DNA of 52,578 nucleotides from a virus, in the IMG/VR virus record IMGVR_UViG_3300022918_000015, positions 1 to 52,578 of that record; one strand, written 5' to 3'. The translations under genes were made by a program, and so were the position numbers. Shown here in pieces: positions 49,881 to 52,578 of this stretch. A model generated the notes under the pieces. That model saw only the letters and a list, made by a program, of their open reading frames with translations, was not told where the DNA came from and did not search any database. Every line of letters starts with the position of its first letter. Positions within the stretch are counted from its first letter, which is position 1.

Positions 49881-49963
49881 CTCCCAGGGAGGGATTCGAA
49901 CCCACACACAAGTGATTGTACTACCTTCACAGATAGCTTGTCTACCAATTTCAACACCCGGGA
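49881..49963 (-). tRNA. Class II tRNA, anticodon uncertain (possibly GTG)
   Basis: The acceptor pairs TCCCGGG (49957-49963) with CCTGGGA. The D-arm has the conserved ATTGGTAGA loop, the T-arm is GTGGG-TTCGAAT-CCCTC with one mismatch, and a long variable arm ACAA-TCAC-TTGT makes it class II. The anticodon loop is only 6 bases (TGTGAA) between CTATC and GGTAG; the best reading is GTG, which would be His, but a class II arm would suit Leu, Ser or Tyr. Discriminator is G. Identity is therefore open. Confidence 0.7.
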
Positions 49964-49982
49964 ATTTTAATTTATTTCGTAG

Positions 49983-50024
49983 AACGCAAAACATACTAAC
50001 TGATCAGGTTTTCAATTTTGCGTT
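49983..50024 (-). other. Hairpin between tRNA genes
   Basis: A 9-bp perfect stem (AACGCAAAA at 49983-49991 with TTTTGCGTT at 50016-50024) closes a 24-base loop. A T-run follows only on the + strand, so terminator use would be for rightward transcripts. On the - strand it may aid processing of the tRNA precursor. Confidence 0.45.
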
Positions 50025-50140
50025 TTTATTACAAAACTACGACACTTTTTTATTTTGGACACTACTGGTCGAAAAGTATAAACGACCTCACGCATAGTAT
50101 AACTCTACAAGAATCACCAAGCTTTATTATCTAACTGTCG
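50025..50140. other. Spacer between tRNA genes with two weak helices
   Basis: No gene is seen. A 6-bp helix (ACGACA with TGTCGT) could close most of the spacer, around a 5-bp hairpin GGTCG...CGACC with an 11-base loop. The loop is too large for a T-arm, so it is not scored as a tRNA. Degenerate tRNA or processing RNA remain possible. Confidence 0.3.
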
Positions 50141-50218
50141 TGGACTTAGAGAGACTCGAACTCTCATGTAACCAAATTACGCTTTCTATTGGTTATGAGC
50201 CAAAGGCGATATAAGTCC
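50141..50218 (-). tRNA. Unusual tRNA-like gene with a CAT anticodon loop
   Basis: The acceptor stem is perfect (GGACTTA with TAAGTCC, discriminator A) and the T-arm is perfect (GAGAG-TTCGAGT-CTCTC). A CTCATAA loop between TTGG and CCAA gives anticodon CAT (Met). Between acceptor and anticodon arms only 8 bases remain, so the D-arm seems missing. About 22 bases including GTAA...TTAC sit where the variable region should be. TTGG can instead pair farther away, so an alternative fold (TAACCAA...TTGGTTA) is available. Functional status is uncertain. Confidence 0.55.
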
Positions 50219-50227
50219 GATAATTAG

Positions 50228-50311
50228 TACCGAGAACCAGATTTGAACTGGCACGAGCTATTAAGCTCACGGAATTTTAAGTCCCGCATGTCTGCATTCC
50301 ATCACCTCGGC
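50228..50311 (-). tRNA. tRNA-Leu, anticodon TAA
   Basis: A class II tRNA of 84 bases. Acceptor GCCGAGG pairs with TCTCGGT (two G-T pairs), the anticodon arm is CGGGA-CTTAAAA-TTCCG, the variable arm is GAGCT-TAAT-AGCTC, and the T-arm GCCAG-TTCAAAT-CTGGT. UUA is a favoured leucine codon in this AT-rich sequence, so the tRNA would support phage translation. CCA is not encoded. Confidence 0.9.
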
Positions 50312-50425
50312 ATTGAGGTGTAAATATAAATATCTACACCAATTTTATTCAGTCGTTTAAAGTACGAGCCTAGCATATCATTGCTTTCTCAATCTGTTTA
50401 ATTCCCTCTTCTTGTGGAACCTGAA
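50312..50425 (-). other. Spacer upstream of the tRNA-Leu gene
   Basis: No gene is seen. A 6-bp hairpin (GGTGTA at 50317-50322 with TACACC at 50335-50340) lies directly upstream of the tRNA on the - strand. The remainder shows no clear structure or promoter. Confidence 0.35.
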
Positions 50426-50590
50426 TTAATTCTTCTTAAATATTCTCTTAACAATAAAGGAATTTAAATCCTTATGTAAATTAGTTAAGTTAAAAAACTT
50501 AGCAATACTATCTTCTTGCTTGTTTTGCTCTTCAATTTTGCCTTTTAAATAATCCTGATAATCTGCTTGATCTTGTGCACTAAATTTCAT
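50426..50590 (-). CDS. 54-residue helical protein
   Basis: A short frame, MKFSAQDQADYQDYLKGKIE ... NSFIVKRIFKKN, which is charged with two likely helices. It lies 21 bases downstream of the 192-residue gene in the same direction, with an AT-rich leader like other genes here. Unknown function. Confidence 0.55.
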   Translation of the reverse strand: MKFSAQDQADYQDYLKGKIEEQNKQEDSIAKFFNLTNLHKDLNSFIVKRIFKKN

Positions 50591-50611
50591 AATATTATAT
50601 TTATTTTTTTT

Positions 50612-51190
50612 TTAATTTATAGTTTGATACTCTGCAACTTTTATATACTCAGAATCTTCTTCTGGATTACATTCAGCTTCCCATTCAACATTAGTAATCC
50701 ATTTTGTATTAGGATGTTGATTCATTTCTAAATAACCTAATTCACCTTCTTCAAAAATATTAGGATTACTAGATTCGTATATTTCATCATTATCATCTAA
50801 TACATCCATTTGTTTTTTAGATAACTTTGGAGCATAACACCATCCTCCATCTCCACCAACACAATATAAATGATTATTTAATGGATTTAAATATATTTCA
50901 TTATAATCATGACCATAATAAAATTTAGCTATTTTTTGAAGTTCTATAATATTATTTTTTAAAATAGATAAATCTGCTTTATACAGCTTAGTACTTTTAC
51001 TCCATTTAGAATCTATAGTAAATACACTTATATAATCATTATTTTTATCTTTAAAAACTCTTATTGAACCTTCAATTAAATTAAACTTAGTTACTCTTTT
51101 CCAATCAGAAACATAATATTCTGAATTAATTAAATCAATACAATCTCTTGTAGATAAAACTTTAACTTTTTTGTATATAAAATCATTCAT
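50612..51190 (-). CDS. Unknown protein
   Basis: A 192-residue protein: N-terminal YKKVKVLSTRDCIDLIN, a middle with a Gly/Trp/Cys block (NHLYCVGGDGGWCYAPKL) and an acidic C-terminal region (WEAECNPEEDSEYIKVAEY). The two cysteines and aromatic turn suggest a folded domain, but no family is recognised. Confidence 0.6.
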   Translation of the reverse strand: MNDFIYKKVKVLSTRDCIDLINSEYYVSDWKRVTKFNLIEGSIRVFKDKNNDYISVFTIDSKWSKSTKLYKADLSILKNNIIELQKIAKFYYGHDYNEIYLNPLNNHLYCVGGDGGWCYAPKLSKKQMDVLDDNDEIYESSNPNIFEEGELGYLEMNQHPNTKWITNVEWEAECNPEEDSEYIKVAEYQTIN

Positions 51191-51195
51191 AAATT

Positions 51196-51492
51196 TTAAT
51201 TATATAATTGTAATTTACATACATATCCAAGGCTATAATTACCTTGATATTGATTAAAAGTAAAATTTATTGATTGTTTTTTGCCTTCAAATTCGCTAAC
51301 TAATTCTCTGTTAGAATCAATCATTTCGTAATTATGACCCACTTTTGATTTTGATTTCACATCTATTGCGTGAGCGTGTAGCTTCAATCTCTCTTCTTGA
51401 TAACCCACAGGATTTAATCTCAAAGTTTCTTTCCAATCACGTTTTGCGTCTTTAATTTCTTTTCTTCTTTTTAATTGTTCTTTAGTTGCCAT
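51196..51492 (-). CDS. Unknown small protein
   Basis: A 98-residue protein with a basic helical N-terminus (KEQLKRRKEIKDAKRDWKET) and a beta-like C-terminus (QSINFTFNQYQGNYSLGYV). It lies 5 bases upstream of its neighbour and 14 bases below the T9SS-type gene. Unknown function. Confidence 0.58.
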   Translation of the reverse strand: MATKEQLKRRKEIKDAKRDWKETLRLNPVGYQEERLKLHAHAIDVKSKSKVGHNYEMIDSNRELVSEFEGKKQSINFTFNQYQGNYSLGYVCKLQLYN

Positions 51493-51506
51493 AATTATTT
51501 TTTTAT

Positions 51507-52578
51507 TTATTCTTTATAGATTTTTAGAGTATACTTTTCTTCTTTATTGTAAATCTTAATTATATAAATACCTTTTGGTAAGTTAGATAAATCGTGATTA
51601 TTTTTATTTAATTCTTGACCTAATATATTATAAACATTAAATTCATAATCTCTTATATTAGATATAATTAACTGATCATTATATATAAATGCTTTAACTG
51701 TCAAGTTGTTGATAATAACTGTTTGATTTAAATTATTATAACCTGTACTTTCTTCCCAAGTATTTTCATTAGCACATCTAATTGAATAAATAGGATTTGT
51801 AGGTATATCAATATCAGGTAAGTTTAAATATAATCTATAGTTTCCATTAGGTAAATTATTGTTAATAACATGATAAATTAAGCTACCGTTTACAACATCG
51901 CATTGCCAAAAGTTAGGATCTGTATTTAGTAATATGCTAAATTCCTGACCAGTTGCAATATTTTTATAAACAATATAAGCCTTTCTATCATTAACAAGAT
52001 TACCAAATCCTTTATTCTCTAGAGTAATAGAAATAGCATTGTTATTTATATAACTATTAAGTAATACAAATCTATATCCTAATCTATTAATTATCTCGCT
52101 TTTACAGTTATTTACTTGCCAATTATTCCAAACATCAGGATGATAAGACATATTTAAATAATTAAAATGAAATCTTTCCAATGTTAATAAAGCATTACTA
52201 CAATCTGTGCTTGGTGATATTAATCCACATGATTCTCCACCAGCAATAGTAAATCTCGTTTGACTATCTAAATATGAATATTCATTTGTTGTATTAGTAA
52301 ATCCTTCCCAACCTGTTCTTAAGAAACAATCATTATGATAACTCATCCTAGAAGCATTACTATTATTATACGCCTGTTCATTTGTTATAGCATTATTTCC
52401 TGTAATACTTCTCATTATACTTGGAGTTCTAAAAGCTATATTTCTTTTAGGACATAATTCAAATATTTTATTACCAATTTCAATTCTATTAGCTAATTGT
52501 GTAGCAGTTAAATTATCAGTATTGCCATAATTTGAACTATCATACCACTCACCATACTCACCTATAAATCCAGCTTCT
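51507..52578 (-). CDS. DUF4832-like secreted protein with T9SS C-terminal domain, 5' end cut off
   Basis: The frame is open to the right edge, so the start lies beyond the window; the ATG at 52415 is internal. The edge segment contains GFIGEYGEWYDSSNYG, recalling DUF4832/DUF4874 proteins (putative TIM-barrel glycoside-hydrolase-like). A beta-sandwich-like region follows, and the last 75 residues form a type IX secretion sorting domain (YNILGQEL, then LSNLPKGIYIIKIYN). In Bacteroidota such domains direct export across the outer membrane. In a phage it suggests a secreted carbohydrate-active or surface-modifying protein; the enzyme activity is inferred. Confidence 0.75.
   Translation of the reverse strand, partial: EAGFIGEYGEWYDSSNYGNTDNLTATQLANRIEIGNKIFELCPKRNIAFRTPSIMRSITGNNAITNEQAYNNSNASRMSYHNDCFLRTGWEGFTNTTNEYSYLDSQTRFTIAGGESCGLISPSTDCSNALLTLERFHFNYLNMSYHPDVWNNWQVNNCKSEIINRLGYRFVLLNSYINNNAISITLENKGFGNLVNDRKAYIVYKNIATGQEFSILLNTDPNFWQCDVVNGSLIYHVINNNLPNGNYRLYLNLPDIDIPTNPIYSIRCANENTWEESTGYNNLNQTVIINNLTVKAFIYNDQLIISNIRDYEFNVYNILGQELNKNNHDLSNLPKGIYIIKIYNKEEKYTLKIYKE

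Noticed and set aside
49858-49911. N-terminal extension of the 49624 gene
   Set aside because: It covers the 3' part of the tRNA gene at 49881-49963; the internal ATG at 49857 gives a start matching the paralog family.
1-52578. CRISPR arrays, insertion sequences or integrase
   Set aside because: No regularly spaced direct repeats, transposase motifs, terminal inverted repeats or attachment-site-like sequence were seen.

Overview
The window is AT-rich (well under 35% GC by eye) and densely packed. It looks like part of a large tailed phage of the crAss-like group (Crassvirales) infecting a member of the Bacteroidota. The strongest marker is a 2,275-residue protein with a DFDID metal-binding motif at residues 1482-1486, the hallmark of the virion-packaged RNA polymerase of crAss-like phages. 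It sits beside a second giant protein that combines a zincin-like HEFGH motif with a Cas4/RecB-like nuclease motif. The replication genes on the other strand (DnaB-like helicase, TOPRIM primase, SSB-like protein with an acidic tail, Sak4-like ATPase, dUTPase, ATP-dependent DNA ligase, RusA-like resolvase, PD-(D/E)XK nuclease) and three tRNA-like genes fit the same picture. The Bacteroidota host is inferred from an 'NAQ' signal-peptide end, a type IX secretion C-terminal domain and weak Shine-Dalgarno signals.

Layout: 1-12874 (+ strand) holds the end of a late, virion block of three genes joined by TAATG overlaps. It ends at a strong terminator hairpin (12906-12937) between convergent genes. 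Everything from 12942 to the right edge is on the - strand and reads leftward as long, overlapping gene chains. In transcription order these are: a truncated DUF4832-like T9SS-secreted protein at the right edge; small genes and a tRNA cluster (about 49.9-50.3 kb); a membrane/envelope block (41.5-49.1 kb); a field of small paralogous genes (35.9-41.5 kb); a MoxR ATPase/VWA pair (32.8-35.4 kb); the replication and recombination core (20.4-32.4 kb, with a DnaA-C-like gene at 18.9 kb); and a tail of unknown small genes ending with DNA ligase and three tandem paralogs (12.9-18.8 kb).

The most unusual part is the 41.5-49.1 kb block. It appears to encode a complete ABC importer (ATPase, permease and a membrane-anchored solute-binding protein fused to a C-terminal OmpA peptidoglycan-binding domain), a small signal-peptide-bearing putative outer-membrane barrel, and several coiled-coil or membrane proteins. 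Inside this block two intergenic RNAs share the same three-way-junction fold with compensatory base changes (42291-42354 and 44741-44801). At least five other intergenic spacers in the - strand genes hold long closing stems. Further points of interest are nine-member and four-member families of small paralogs, two tandem paralogs in one frame split only by a TAG codon, and several ATPases with altered nucleotide-binding loops.

All functional names come from reading motifs by eye; no database search was possible.
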